In this document: positions 36,097 to 45,724 of the stretch, one piece after another
Position numbering within the stretch: the stretch's first letter is position 1
Layout of the letters: the number at the start of each line of letters is the position of its first letter
NCBI GenBank assembly: GCA_018660265.1
Contig: JABJKS010000051.1
Coordinates: 233,361-297,360 of the forward strand
Source of the DNA: Rhodospirillaceae bacterium
GTDB lineage: Bacteria; Pseudomonadota; Alphaproteobacteria; GCA-2731375
Direction: 5' to 3'
DNA length: 64,000 bases
The notes under the pieces: generated by a model
Databases searched by the model: none
Told to the model about the DNA's origin: nothing
Seen by the model: only the letters and a program-made list of their open reading frames with translations
Program-made: the position numbers and the translations under genes

Positions 36097-37190
36097 CAAC
36101 CGGCCTCCTGGGTAATGACTTTCCGGCCCCACCGGATGCGGTAGCGGACCAGCACGTCGGTGGCGAGGAGGAAGAACAGCAGCATGCCTTGGAAAACCCC
36201 TGCCACGGCGAGCGGCAGGCCCAGCTCTATCTGCACCGTCTCGCCGCCCAGATATGACAACGCGATGAGCAAGCCCGCCAGCAAAATGCCCACGGGGTGA
36301 AGGCGGCCCAGGAAGGCGACAATAATCGCTGTGAAGCCATAGCCGGGCGAAATCGAGGGCAACAATTGTCCGATGGGGCCGGCCACTTCGAACAGGCCGG
36401 CCAGACCGGCCAGGGCGCCACCGGTTAATAAGGTAATCCAGGTCAGCCGGCGAACAGAGAAACCCGCCAGGCCGGCGGCAGCCGGCGTCAGGCCCACGAC
36501 CTTGATCTGAAAGCCAATGAACATGCGTGCCATCACCCACCAGGCGGCAAGGGCCACGAACAGCGCAACAGGCGCGCCAAGATGTAGGCGCGTGCCCATG
36601 GTGAGGAGGGGGAGGAGGGCGCTATCGGCGAACATGCGGGATTGCGGAAAGGAATAACCCTGCGGGTCTTTCCAGGGGCCATGTACCAGATAACTCAACA
36701 GTAAAAGAGCCACATAGGTGAGCATCAGGGAGGTGAGGATCTCGTTCGCATTGAAACGCGTCTTCAAATAGGCGGGAATGGCGGCCCAAGCAGCCCCGCC
36801 CAGCAAACCCGCAAGCATCATGGCCGGCAGTACCCATGGCCCCGCGTTCTCACCGGCCCACAGGGCCACGCCGCCGCCTGCAATGGCGCCCAGGGTCAAC
36901 TGTCCCTCGGCCCCGATGTTCCAGATGTTGGCGCGAAAACCGAAAGACAGACCAATAGCACATAGCACCAATGGCGTTGCTTTCACGGTCAGTTCCGCCA
37001 GGCCATAGGCAGACGATATGGGTTGGACGAAAAAAGCGTATAGCACAGCCGGCGGGTGCTGGCCCAAAGCGGCAAACAGGATTGAGCCAAAGGCCATGGT
37101 CAACAACAACGCCATTACGGGCGTGGCGTAAACCATTGTGCGGGAAACCCCGAGACGTGCTTCAAGTCTGGGGCGCACGCTTTTCTCCAT
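36096..37190 (-). CDS. ABC transporter permease, nucleoside/purine uptake type
   Basis: About 364 residues; the first permease of the pair. It has about ten hydrophobic segments and the family motif LCAIGLSFGFRANIWNIGAEGQLTLGAIAGGGVAL. It forms the channel with the second permease. Three ATGs (37217, 37205, 37190) are possible and all lie inside the 3' end of the ATPase gene; 37190 gives the shortest overlap (29 bp), but no start has a clear ribosome site, so the N-terminus is uncertain. Confidence 0.9.
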   Translation of the reverse strand: MEKSVRPRLEARLGVSRTMVYATPVMALLLTMAFGSILFAALGQHPPAVLYAFFVQPISSAYGLAELTVKATPLVLCAIGLSFGFRANIWNIGAEGQLTLGAIAGGGVALWAGENAGPWVLPAMMLAGLLGGAAWAAIPAYLKTRFNANEILTSLMLTYVALLLLSYLVHGPWKDPQGYSFPQSRMFADSALLPLLTMGTRLHLGAPVALFVALAAWWVMARMFIGFQIKVVGLTPAAAGLAGFSVRRLTWITLLTGGALAGLAGLFEVAGPIGQLLPSISPGYGFTAIIVAFLGRLHPVGILLAGLLIALSYLGGETVQIELGLPLAVAGVFQGMLLFFLLATDVLVRYRIRWGRKVITQEAG

Positions 37191-38739
37191 CGTTGGCCGT
37201 GGCATTTTCAGCCACATGCGCGCCCATCAACAGGCCAATTTGGGTGACATCAACCGCTGCCGTCATCATGCACTCAGACAACCGCCCGGCCGTCAAAACA
37301 GCAATGCGGTCGCTGATTTGCAGCAATTCATCGAGGTCCTGGCTGACCACTAAAATGGCCGTACCTTGTTCCGCCAATTCCAGCAGAGCGGTATGGATGG
37401 CGGCGGCGGCACCTGCGTCTACACCCCAGGTCGGGTGGGCAACGACCAGGATCTTCGGCTGTTGCAGCAGCTCCCGGCCAATAATGAATTTCTGCAAATT
37501 GCCCCCGGACAAACTGCTCGCATTCGCCCCGATGCCACCCGCAACAACCTGAAACGAATTTACGATCCGTTCGGCGTAGTCTCTGGTGCGGGCAAACATG
37601 ATGCTGCCCCGGGACAGCAGATCCTGGCGGTCATAGCCGGTCAGCAGGGCATTATCGACCAACGACATCTCCGGTACTGCGCCATGGCCCAGTCGTTCCT
37701 CGGGCACGAAGGCGAGGCCAAGGCGTCGCCGTCGGCGGGGCCCCAGTTGGCCGGCGTCCTGCCCTTCAATCTCTATGGTGGCGGCATCATCGGCCAGCTG
37801 TTCGCCGCTCAAGGCCGCAAGCAGGGTATTCTGTCCATTGCCCGCGACGCCTGCGATGCCCAAAATCTCACCTGCCGCGACGTCTAAACTAAGATTGGTG
37901 ATATCGGTGCCGTGGATCGCCGTTGCCGCCATGTGCAGATTGCGCACACGCAGACGCGGCGCACCAAATTGGGCGGTGCCGGATTTGCTGGCTTGGCTAA
38001 AATCTTCGCCGATCATCAGGCGGGCCAGGTCGTGTGCCGTCTCCTCTCGCGGATCACAGGTCTCGACAACCCGGCCCTCGCGCATGACAGTGGCGCGGTC
38101 ACACAAAGCGCGGATCTCGGACAATTTGTGAGAGATATAGAGGATCGTGCAGCCTTCATCCGCCAATTGGCGCAAGGTGACAAACAATGCTTCCGCCTCC
38201 CCCGGCGTCAGGACGGAGGTCGGCTCGTCCATGATCAACAGGCGGGGCCTTTGCATCAGGCAGCGGACGATTTCCACCCGCTGCCGCTCTCCCACAGATA
38301 GATCATGCACCACCCGCTCCGGATCTAAGATCAGGCCATAGCGTCGGCCAATCTCACCAACCTCGTTCGCAAGAACATCCAGCCGTACCTTGTCGTCCAG
38401 GCCCAGGGCGACGTTCTCGGCCACGGTCATGGATTCAAACAGTGAAAAATGCTGAAACACCATGGCGATGCCCAGGCCTCGGGCTTGCGAGGGAGAGGTG
38501 ATGGAAATCCGTGCCCCATTCCAGTGCAGGCTGCCGCTGTCCGCCTTCAATACGCCATAGATAATCTTGACCAGGGTGCTTTTCCCGGCCCCGTTTTCCC
38601 CCAGCAGGGCGTGGATTTCGCCAGGCGCGAGGCTTAAATCAACCTGATCATTGGCCAGGCAGCCAGGGAATTGCTTTGAGATACCCTGCAATCGCAATCG
38701 TGGCGATTGTCGTTGTGCTGGCACGCCCGCTTCAGCCAT
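37162..38739 (-). CDS. ABC transporter ATP-binding protein, double-domain sugar/nucleoside type
   Basis: A 525-residue protein with two ABC domains in RbsA/MglA style. Domain one has GENGAGKSTLVK (Walker A), LSVGERQRVEIVRCL (signature) and LLIMDEPTSVLT (Walker B). Domain two has GVAGNGQNTLLAAL, where the Walker A lysine is replaced, LSGGNLQKFIIGREL, and ILVVAHPTWGVD. A degenerate second Walker A is normal in this subfamily. ATG 38739 has GAGGG nine bases upstream and was chosen over a TTG at 38799. It energises the nucleoside/purine importer encoded downstream. Confidence 0.93.
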   Translation of the reverse strand: MAEAGVPAQRQSPRLRLQGISKQFPGCLANDQVDLSLAPGEIHALLGENGAGKSTLVKIIYGVLKADSGSLHWNGARISITSPSQARGLGIAMVFQHFSLFESMTVAENVALGLDDKVRLDVLANEVGEIGRRYGLILDPERVVHDLSVGERQRVEIVRCLMQRPRLLIMDEPTSVLTPGEAEALFVTLRQLADEGCTILYISHKLSEIRALCDRATVMREGRVVETCDPREETAHDLARLMIGEDFSQASKSGTAQFGAPRLRVRNLHMAATAIHGTDITNLSLDVAAGEILGIAGVAGNGQNTLLAALSGEQLADDAATIEIEGQDAGQLGPRRRRRLGLAFVPEERLGHGAVPEMSLVDNALLTGYDRQDLLSRGSIMFARTRDYAERIVNSFQVVAGGIGANASSLSGGNLQKFIIGRELLQQPKILVVAHPTWGVDAGAAAAIHTALLELAEQGTAILVVSQDLDELLQISDRIAVLTAGRLSECMMTAAVDVTQIGLLMGAHVAENATANDGEKRAPQT

Positions 38740-38801
38740 TGGTAATTCGCCCTCTAACCCCTGTCCGCCTATTGGTACAGTTGGGTCTTGGAAAGGCAAG
38801 C

Positions 38802-39284
38802 CTAACCGTCGGAATTATTGCGGACAATTGGTTGGACGAATTGTAGTTCCGTGTCCCAGGGCAGGAAAATCCAGGTGTCCTGGCTGACTTCCGTGACGAA
38901 GGTATCCACCAGGCTGCGGCCGTCGGGTTTGGCATAAACCGTGGCGTAATGAGCCTTTGGCATCATGGCGCGGACCACTTTCGCCGTTGCCCCGGTGTCG
39001 ACCAGGTCATCGATAATCAGGACATCCTCTCCATCATCATCAACGGCCTTCAATATTTCGGGTTTTGCCATGTCCTGATGGTCATAGGTTTTGACACAAA
39101 CAGTATCGACAAGGCGCACCTCCAGCTCCCGGGCGACGATACAGGCGGGGACCATGCCGCCGCGGGTGACCGATACAATGCGCCGCCACGGCCCTTTCTC
39201 CGCCAGACGCCAGGCCAGCGCCTTGCTGTCACGGTGCATCTGATCCCAGGAAACGGGAAATCCTTTGTTGTAACTATCTTCCAT
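38802..39284 (-). CDS. gpt: xanthine phosphoribosyltransferase
   Basis: A 160-residue purine phosphoribosyltransferase close to E. coli Gpt along its length. [34 protein letters not shown] and [18 protein letters not shown] (PRPP loop), then [27 protein letters not shown]. It makes XMP or GMP from xanthine or guanine and PRPP, and probably sits at the inner membrane face as in E. coli. It heads the importer operon and lies 62 bp before the ATPase start, which suggests that the transporter brings in purine bases or nucleosides that this enzyme then traps. Confidence 0.93.
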   Translation of the reverse strand: MEDSYNKGFPVSWDQMHRDSKALAWRLAEKGPWRRIVSVTRGGMVPACIVARELEVRLVDTVCVKTYDHQDMAKPEILKAVDDDGEDVLIIDDLVDTGATAKVVRAMMPKAHYATVYAKPDGRSLVDTFVTEVSQDTWIFLPWDTELQFVQPIVRNNSDG

Positions 39285-39575
39285 TTCGCGGCCTCGGAAT
39301 ATGTTGGGTAAATTCTATCTGTGATAATTTGGCAGTTTCGTTCTGATACTAACATTCTTCGCAAGGTTTGATAGCGCACCGTGTCGATACCTGCATATTT
39401 CGCGAATGCGATCCATTATCAACTAAGTGAATAAAGACTAATGATGTTTGTTTACAGCAATTTAAGGGCTAATTGCGATAGTCGCTGCAGTTTTGGGTAG
39501 CGCTCTGTAGGCTCGCTCTAATTCGGTTTAGGATGGGTAGTGTAGGGGTGGCTTTGCGTATGGAAGCCAAGGATT
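39285..39575. other. intergenic region between gpt and the GGDEF-EAL locus
   Basis: About 290 bp, AT-richer than its flanks, between divergent genes. It should hold the gpt operon promoter (leftward) and the promoter of the signalling locus (rightward). I see no convincing -35/-10 pair, riboswitch or repeat. Confidence 0.4.
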
Positions 39576-39821
39576 ATGAGTATTTTTTCGGGCCGGGCCG
39601 GGCGGCCAAATTTAAAATATTTAGGAGAATTGGGCACCGGGGGGTTGAACTCACGGAAAGGCCATAAGCTATTGCTGCGCATCGACGATCAATTGCCCTT
39701 GTCTGTCACCGCACGTAATGCGGACAATCGGTCCATATTTGTTAATGAATATGCGACCGGAAGCATCAGCCTTTCGCATGGTACAACGGTTCTGCAACAA
39801 GATCACGCGCATGCCTTCTGA
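39576..39821 (+). CDS. hypothetical small protein before the GGDEF-EAL gene
   Basis: An 81-codon ORF with AAGGA just before its ATG (spacing only two bases). The product is polar with no signal peptide or membrane segment; the middle (KLLLRIDDQLPLSVTARNADNRSIFVNEYATGSISLS) has alternating hydrophobic residues that could form strands. Its TGA overlaps ATG 39811 of the next gene by 11 bases, as in coupled genes. I recognise no family. It could be a true small partner of the diguanylate cyclase or chance. Confidence 0.3.
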   Translation: MSIFSGRAGRPNLKYLGELGTGGLNSRKGHKLLLRIDDQLPLSVTARNADNRSIFVNEYATGSISLSHGTTVLQQDHAHAF

Positions 39822-41569
39822 CATTTCGGAAAGGAAGATTGCCAGTCCGAAACCCAGAATTCTTCTCGTTGAAGGAGATGAGGGCGACTATATCATTACG
39901 TCAGATTACCTATCTGACATTTTTGGCGATGACCTCCGCATGGACTGGGCTCGGACCTGGGAGAAAGGCCTGCAGGCGTTGCGGGATGAAATCTATGATG
40001 TGGCCCTGGTTGACTATCGCCTGGGTGCCAATACCGGTTTGGAGTTAATTGCCGAGGCGTCCGGCATAAACGGCTGCGATGCGGCGATGATATTGCTGAC
40101 CGGTGAGGATAGTCGTGAAATTGATCTACAGGCCATGGAAGCCGGTGCCATGGACTACCTCGTTAAGGGCAGTCTGACGAAAGTCCAACTCGCCCGGTCC
40201 ATTCGTTACAGCATCAAGCAAAAGCGCGTGCAGTCCCGGTTATCCATGCTGGCTGACTATGATGCCTTGACCTCCCTTGCCAACCGATCACTGTTTGATC
40301 GTCATCTGGCCGATGCCGTGGCGCAAAGTCAACGCTCGGGCCGGCATTTGGCCCTATTGCTGGTTGATATTGATGAATTCAAGGCGGTCAATGACAGCTA
40401 TGGTCACCTTGCCGGCGATCAGGTGTTGATCCAAAGTGCCAGACGCCTTCGCCGTTGCGTCCGCGAGACGGATTTCGTGGCGCGGTTGAGCGGGGATGAA
40501 TTTGCCGTTGTTGCAACCAACCTTGAACCTAATGTCAGCCCGGCTGCCATTGCCGAAAAAATTATTCGGGAAATGTCAGAACCCATCAAAATTGGCGGTC
40601 ATGAAGCCGTTGTCGGTTGCAGTATTGGGATCGATACTCTGGCACCGGGGGAGCAGGGCCAGGAACAATTGTTGAAGAATGCCGATCTGGCATTGTATCA
40701 GGCCAAGAATGGTGGGCGGATGACCTATCGTTTCTTCGACGATGCCCTGGATGCCCGCGAGCGTCGGCGTAAGAGCTTGGAACAGGAACTCCGCAATGCC
40801 GTAGCTGAGGACAAGTTCCTGCTTTATTATCAGCCGAAGATCAGGGCATCGGATCATCAATGTATTGGTTGCGAGGCGCTATTGCGGCTGCAACGGCCGG
40901 GCCAGGAACCGTCATTGCCGCCAGGGCCTGGTGGAGATCGCCGAGGCTACTGGTATCATTGCATCCTTGGGGGACTGGGTGGTGCGCGAGGTTTGCCGGC
41001 AAACGGCTGACTGGAATGCCAATGGTGTATTTCCGACGTCTGTTGCCGTGAATATTTCACCTTTGCAGTTTCGCAAATGCGACTTGGTGGAAACCGTGCG
41101 CGCCGCGACAGAGGAATTTGGCGTAGATGCGGGCGTACTGGAGTTTGAGATTACCGAAGGCCTGGTCATCGAAAACGCCGACTATGTCGCCGAAACCCTG
41201 CAAAACTTGCGTGCGATGGGGGTCAAGATCTCCATCGATGATTTCGGCACCGGGTATTCATCCCTGGCCTATCTGAGCAAATTTCCAGTCGACAAATTGA
41301 AAGTTGACCGCTTTTTCGTCAACGGTATTCCCGGCAACCGGACCCACGAAATGATCGCTTCAACCGTGGTTCATTTGGCCCGCAGTTTGGATATTGAAGT
41401 CGTGGTAGAGGGGGTTGAGACAGAAGCGCAATTACGCTTTTTCGACACCCTAAGTTGCGACGAATTGCAGGGTTATTACTTCTCCCGCCCGGTATCGCCA
41501 GCCGCCTTTATCCAATGGCTGGTAGACTATCAGCCGAAGCTACCTGAAATCTGGGCCGCCGCGCAATAG
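39811..41569 (+). pseudogene. response regulator-GGDEF-EAL protein, broken by a +1 frameshift
   Basis: REC domain (about 1-125: RILLVEGDE, VALVDYRLG phospho-aspartate, LLTGED, YLVKGS), GGDEF domain (about 145-310; active-site form LSGDEFAVV) and EAL domain. The EAL domain starts in frame at YYQPKI and CEALLRLQRPG, then the frame is lost near 40921-40931 and runs into a stop at 41010; the remainder (VEIAEATGII, DDFGTGYSSL, EGVETEAQLRFFD) continues in the +1 frame to 41569. From the Gln codon at 40891 to VEIAE there are 14 residues plus one extra base, so a single inserted base explains it. Both catalytic domains keep their key residues, so the break is recent or a sequencing error. Confidence 0.8.
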
Positions 41570-41591
41570 GGCCTTGGCTATACCGGATACT

Positions 41592-42770
41592 CTAGCGGTT
41601 TAGGCTGCGCATACCCTTATCAAGGCCGTCCAGGGTCAATCCGTACATGCGGTTGCCCATGATTTGTTCCAACATCTGCAGGGACGGGGTGTATTCCCAA
41701 TGGCGTTCGGGCACCGGGTTCAGCCAGCACGAATGTCTGAAGTGGCCCAGCATGCGTTCCATCCAAACCTGGCCGGCTTCTTCGTTCCAATGTTCCACAC
41801 TGCCGCCTGGATAAACGATTTCATAGGGGCTCATGGTCGCATCGCCTACGAAAATCAGTTTCCAATCCGGACCATAAGTGTTGATGATCTGGGATGTCGG
41901 AATGTGTTCCGTATGGCGGCGTCGGTTGTCTTTCCAGACCTTTTCGTACATGCAGTTGTGAAAATAATAAGATTCCAAATGCTTAAACTCGGTCCGTGTC
42001 GCCGAAAACAACTCCTCCATCGTGCGGATGTGATCATCCATGGAACCGCCGACATCCAACAGCAGCAAAACCTTGACCGTATTGCGCCGTTCCGCCTGCA
42101 TCTGAATATCGATCCAGCCGCCGTTCTTGGCCGTGCTTTTAATGGTGCCGTCCAAATCCAGCTCATCCGGCGCGCCTTGCCGCGCGAACTGGCGTAGGCG
42201 GCGCAGGGCGATCTTGATGTTGCGGGTGCCCAGGACAACGCTGTCATCAAAGTTGCGGTATTCCCGTTTATCCCAAACCTTCACGGCCCGGCGGTTGCGG
42301 GATTTCTCCTGGCCGATGCGCACGCCCTCAGGGTTGTAGCCCTGTGCGCCAAAGGGGGAGGTGCCCCCGGTGCCGATCCATTTACTGCCGCCCTGGTGGC
42401 GTTTTTCCTGTTCTTCGAGGCGCTTTTTCAGCTCCTCCATAATTTTTTCCCAGCCGCCCAGGGCCTCGATCTCGGCCTTTTCTTCTTCCGTCAGATGCAG
42501 CTCGGTTATTTTGCGCAGCCATTCTTCCGGAATTTCCGCAACCTCGCCTTCCTCAGGCGCCTCCAGCCCCTTGAAGACGGTGCCGAAAACCCGGTCGAAC
42601 TTATCCAGATTACGTTCGTCCTTCACCAGACAGGATCGGGAAAGGTAATAGAAATTTTCAACGCTATAGTCGGCCACATGCTTATCCATGGCTTCCAATA
42701 GTGTCAGATATTCCTTTAGGCTGACCGGTACCTTGGCCGATTTCAGCTCGTAAAATAGATCGAAGAACAT
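41592..42770 (-). CDS. CoxE-like von Willebrand factor A domain protein
   Basis: A 392-residue soluble protein. The N-terminal half has a charged coiled region (ITELHLTEEEKAEIEALGGWEKIMEELKKRLEEQEKRH, about 135-170). The C-terminal half is a vWA domain with the MIDAS variant LLLDVGGSMDDH and a downstream threonine/aspartate segment FVGDATMSPYE. Such proteins work with MoxR ATPases in metal-cofactor insertion or complex maturation. Translation starts at ATG 42770 (MFFDLFYELKSAKVPVSLKEYLTLLEAM), the usual family N-terminus. It follows the MoxR gene by 64 bp. Client protein unknown. Confidence 0.88.
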   Translation of the reverse strand: MFFDLFYELKSAKVPVSLKEYLTLLEAMDKHVADYSVENFYYLSRSCLVKDERNLDKFDRVFGTVFKGLEAPEEGEVAEIPEEWLRKITELHLTEEEKAEIEALGGWEKIMEELKKRLEEQEKRHQGGSKWIGTGGTSPFGAQGYNPEGVRIGQEKSRNRRAVKVWDKREYRNFDDSVVLGTRNIKIALRRLRQFARQGAPDELDLDGTIKSTAKNGGWIDIQMQAERRNTVKVLLLLDVGGSMDDHIRTMEELFSATRTEFKHLESYYFHNCMYEKVWKDNRRRHTEHIPTSQIINTYGPDWKLIFVGDATMSPYEIVYPGGSVEHWNEEAGQVWMERMLGHFRHSCWLNPVPERHWEYTPSLQMLEQIMGNRMYGLTLDGLDKGMRSLNR

Positions 42771-42834
42771 AGGCCTATATCCTGATGTTGTCCCAGTAGC
42801 TTGCCTGCTTTGACGAAACGTACGACAGTTTCGC

Positions 42835-43683
42835 TCAATTACCCTGTTCGCGCCGGGCCAGGAATGCCAGCCGCTCAAACAAATGCACGTCCTGCTCATT
42901 CTTCAACAAGGCACCATGCAGGGGCGGGATCAGCTTTTTCGGATCCTTGTCCCGCAGCACCTCTGGCGAGATGTCGTCGACCATCAAAAGTTTCAACCAA
43001 TCCAGCAATTCGGACGTCGACGGCTTCTTCTTCAGGCCGGGCACATCGCGCACTTCATAGAAAATATTCAGTGCCTCGCTGACCAGATTTTTTTGCACAT
43101 CCGGGAAATGCACGTCGATGATTTCCTTCATGGTATCGCGCTCTGGAAAGCGGATGTAATGGAAGAAACAACGGCGCAGAAAAGCATCCGGCAATTCTTT
43201 TTCGTTGTTCGAGGTGATCATCACGATGGGGCGGTTTTGCGCGATGACGGTTTCCTGTGTCTCATAGACAAAGAACTGCATGCGATCCAATTCCAACAAC
43301 AGATCGTTGGGGAATTCGATGTCCGCCTTATCGACTTCATCGATCAATAGAACTGGGGATTGATCCTGTGTGAAAGCGTCCCACAGCTTGCCCTTAACGA
43401 TGTAGTTGGAGATGTCTTTGACTTTTTCATCACCCAGCTGGCTGTCCCGCAAGCGGGAGACCGCATCGTATTCATATAGACCTTGGGCCGCCTTGGTGGT
43501 GGACTTCACATGCCATTCGATCAAGGGCCGGTCCAGGGCTTTGGCCACTTCATGGGCCAGAACTGTTTTACCCGTGCCGGGCTCCCCCTTAATCAACAGG
43601 GGTCGCTGGAGGGTGATGGACGCGTTTACTGCAATCATCAGGTCTTCGGTTGCAATATAGGAATCGGTACCAGTAAATTTCAT
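42835..43683 (-). CDS. MoxR-type AAA ATPase
   Basis: A 282-residue AAA+ ATPase. GEPGTGKT (33-40) is Walker A, VLLIDEVDKAD (111-121) Walker B, and ITSNNEKELPDAFLRRCFFHYIRFP sensor 1 and arginine finger region. It starts MKFTGTDSYIATEDL, typical of this MoxR subfamily; an in-frame ATG at 43716 would add 11 residues. Together with the vWA protein encoded just downstream it forms the two-gene chaperone pair widespread in alphaproteobacteria. Confidence 0.92.
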   Translation of the reverse strand: MKFTGTDSYIATEDLMIAVNASITLQRPLLIKGEPGTGKTVLAHEVAKALDRPLIEWHVKSTTKAAQGLYEYDAVSRLRDSQLGDEKVKDISNYIVKGKLWDAFTQDQSPVLLIDEVDKADIEFPNDLLLELDRMQFFVYETQETVIAQNRPIVMITSNNEKELPDAFLRRCFFHYIRFPERDTMKEIIDVHFPDVQKNLVSEALNIFYEVRDVPGLKKKPSTSELLDWLKLLMVDDISPEVLRDKDPKKLIPPLHGALLKNEQDVHLFERLAFLARREQGN

Positions 43684-43820
43684 CGTTTCAAATCGCCATT
43701 TATCGTGGGGGTTCATATCGAAGGAGTTGGGGAGAAGAATTTGCGACAATCTAGGGCCCCTGCGCCGATAACTCAAGTGGGTCGGTGCACCCATTGCTAA
43801 ATTGATCAAACGGGACCCGC

Positions 43821-43850
43821 TTGACAGAGCCGGTGTTTCCTTCCGACTAT
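43821..43850 (+). promoter_or_regulatory. possible promoter of the epoxide-hydrolase-like gene
   Basis: TTGACA (43821-43826) is a perfect -35; 18 bases later GACTAT (43845-43850) is a poor -10. Transcription would start about 15 bases before the ATG at 43873. The divergent MoxR gene shares this 190-bp gap. Confidence 0.3.
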
Positions 43851-43872
43851 CGCCCGGTAATTGGAGATATTG

Positions 43873-45021
43873 ATGCAAAATCACGCCACCTATGATCCCG
43901 AAATTCTGCCCCCTGGTGTCCGGTCCCGGATCATTCCGGGTATTAACGGCCTGGATATGCATGTACTCGAGGCGGGCTTTGAAAGCACAAATAATGCCGG
44001 GCGGCCCGGCCGACCTTGCCTCCTGCTCCTGCACGGTTTTCCCGAACTTGCTTATAGTTGGCGCAAGATCATGGGGCCGTTGGCGGATGCGGGTTATCAC
44101 GTGGTGGCACCGGATCAGCGCGGCTATGGTCGCACAACAGGCTGGGATGGGGATTATGACGGTGATTTAGGCTCGTTCCGCTTTCTAAATCTGGTGCGCG
44201 ATGTCCTGGGCCTGGTCGCTGCCCTTGACCTAACGTCCGTGGCCGGCGTCATCGGCCATGATTTCGGCTCGCCGGTAGCGGCCTATTGCGCCCTGATCCG
44301 GCCCGATGTGTTCCCCGCAGTTGCCTTGATGAGCGGGCCTTTCGCGGGTCCGCCCGCGATCTCTGATCGAATGCCCGCGCCTGAAGGCGATATTCATGCC
44401 GATTTGGCCGCCCTGCAGCGGCCACGCAAACATTACCAATGGTATTATTCCACCCGGCCCGCCAACGACGACATGGTCAATTGTCCCCAGGGCGTGCATG
44501 ATTTCCTGCGCGCCTACTACCATTACAAAAGCGCCGATTGGGCCGGCAACAAGCCGGCACCTCTGGCCGCCTGGAGCGCGCCGGAACTGGCCAAGATGCC
44601 GACCTATTATATTATGGAGCATGGCCAGAGCATGGCCGAAACCGTCGCAGCGGAAATGCCAAGCACCCAGGAAATCGCCGCCTGCGCCTGGCTGACAGAC
44701 GATGAACTGGCGGTTTATGCGGGCGAATTTTCCCGCAACGGTTTCCAAGGTGGCCTGCAATGGTACCGCTGCCGAACCCAGGGGCCCTACGAAAGCCAGT
44801 TGCAGGTTTTTGCCGGTCGAACCATCGATGTCCCGGCAATCTTCATCGCCGGTGCGTCCGATTGGGGCATCCATCAAGTCCCCGGTGCCCTGGAAAAAAT
44901 GCAAAACCAAGCTTGCAGTAACATGGCTGCCGTCCACCTGATCCCCGGTGCCGGCCATTGGGTGCAACAGGAACAGCCAGAAGCGGTCAGCCGGATATTG
45001 CTGGAATTCCTGGCACAATAA
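43873..45021 (+). CDS. alpha/beta hydrolase, epoxide-hydrolase-like
   Basis: A 382-residue alpha/beta hydrolase. LLLLHGFPELAYSWRKIM is the HGxP oxyanion segment; VIGHDFGSPVAAYCAL carries an aspartate at the nucleophile position, which points to epoxide hydrolase or haloalkane dehalogenase chemistry rather than serine esterase; GAGHWVQQEQPEAV has the histidine. A cap domain of about 120 residues lies between. ATG 43873 has GGAG six bases upstream; a TTG at 43861 was rejected. The next gene starts two bases after the stop. Confidence 0.9.
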   Translation: MQNHATYDPEILPPGVRSRIIPGINGLDMHVLEAGFESTNNAGRPGRPCLLLLHGFPELAYSWRKIMGPLADAGYHVVAPDQRGYGRTTGWDGDYDGDLGSFRFLNLVRDVLGLVAALDLTSVAGVIGHDFGSPVAAYCALIRPDVFPAVALMSGPFAGPPAISDRMPAPEGDIHADLAALQRPRKHYQWYYSTRPANDDMVNCPQGVHDFLRAYYHYKSADWAGNKPAPLAAWSAPELAKMPTYYIMEHGQSMAETVAAEMPSTQEIAACAWLTDDELAVYAGEFSRNGFQGGLQWYRCRTQGPYESQLQVFAGRTIDVPAIFIAGASDWGIHQVPGALEKMQNQACSNMAAVHLIPGAGHWVQQEQPEAVSRILLEFLAQ

Positions 45022-45023
45022 AT

Positions 45024-45698
45024 ATGAACCACAATGACCACATAAGCGCCAGCTGGGATACCAATGCGGATTTGTGGACCAGGGCGGTGCGGCAGGATCT
45101 TATTCCCAGCCGCAGAGCGGGAACGGATCAGGCGATTGTCGATGCAGTCATGGCTTTAAAGCCGCAACGGGTTGTCGATATTGGCTGTGGCGAGGGTTGG
45201 TTGATCCGTCAACTCGGCTGTGACGGGGTCGGTGTGGACGGCAGTGCTGCTTTGATTGAGGCCGCGCAATCTGCGGATGCCGCCGGCCACTATTTTGCCC
45301 TCACCTACGAGGACCTTGTCGCCCAGCCGGATAAACTTGCTGGGCCCTATGATGTGGCAATTTTCAATTTTTCCCTGTTGGGGGAGGATATATCGGACAT
45401 TCTCAGGGCTGCCCGGGTCTCTGTTAGCCCCAGTGTTTCGGGCGGCGCTGTTTTGATCCAAACCCTCCACCCCTGGGCGGCGCGCGGCGAGGGCGGCTAT
45501 CGGAATGGTTGGCGGCATGAGACGTTTTCCAGCTTTGCAAGCGGCGAATGGCAGCCTATGCCTTGGTACTACAGGACCCTTGAAACATGGTGTGGGGAGG
45601 TCGAGGATGCGGGCCTGAAGCTAAAGGCCATCCATGAACCAATGCACAAGACGAATGGTGAACCCTTATCGGTGATATTTCACTGTGCCGAGATTTAG
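45024..45698 (+). CDS. class I SAM-dependent methyltransferase
   Basis: A 224-residue methyltransferase. VVDIGCGEGWLIRQL (about 49-63) is motif I, VGVDGSAALIEAA motif II, and FNFSLLGEDISDIL the post-II region. The C-terminal region (LIQTLHPWAA, then TWCGEVEDAGLKLKAIHEP) is like the methyltransferase_11/25 type. ATG 45024 is two bases after the hydrolase stop, so the two genes are translationally linked. The substrate (small molecule or protein) is not visible. Confidence 0.88.
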   Translation: MNHNDHISASWDTNADLWTRAVRQDLIPSRRAGTDQAIVDAVMALKPQRVVDIGCGEGWLIRQLGCDGVGVDGSAALIEAAQSADAAGHYFALTYEDLVAQPDKLAGPYDVAIFNFSLLGEDISDILRAARVSVSPSVSGGAVLIQTLHPWAARGEGGYRNGWRHETFSSFASGEWQPMPWYYRTLETWCGEVEDAGLKLKAIHEPMHKTNGEPLSVIFHCAEI

Positions 45699-45724
45699 GT
45701 GGGAGCGTTAAGTGGGAGAGAATA

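Noticed and set aside
35176..36540. Longer form of the second permease (454 residues)
   Set aside because: The added N-terminus is proline/arginine-rich out-of-frame sequence of the upstream permease; METLAAVLVTVIG at 36096 is the normal start.
40980..41010. TGA ending the first half of the GGDEF-EAL gene as a selenocysteine codon, since selAB is present
   Set aside because: The protein already departs from the EAL family about 80 bases before the TGA and resumes in another frame, so a frameshift explains it.
43684..44100. Longer form of the MoxR ATPase
   Set aside because: The extension overlaps the divergent hydrolase gene and has no MoxR similarity.
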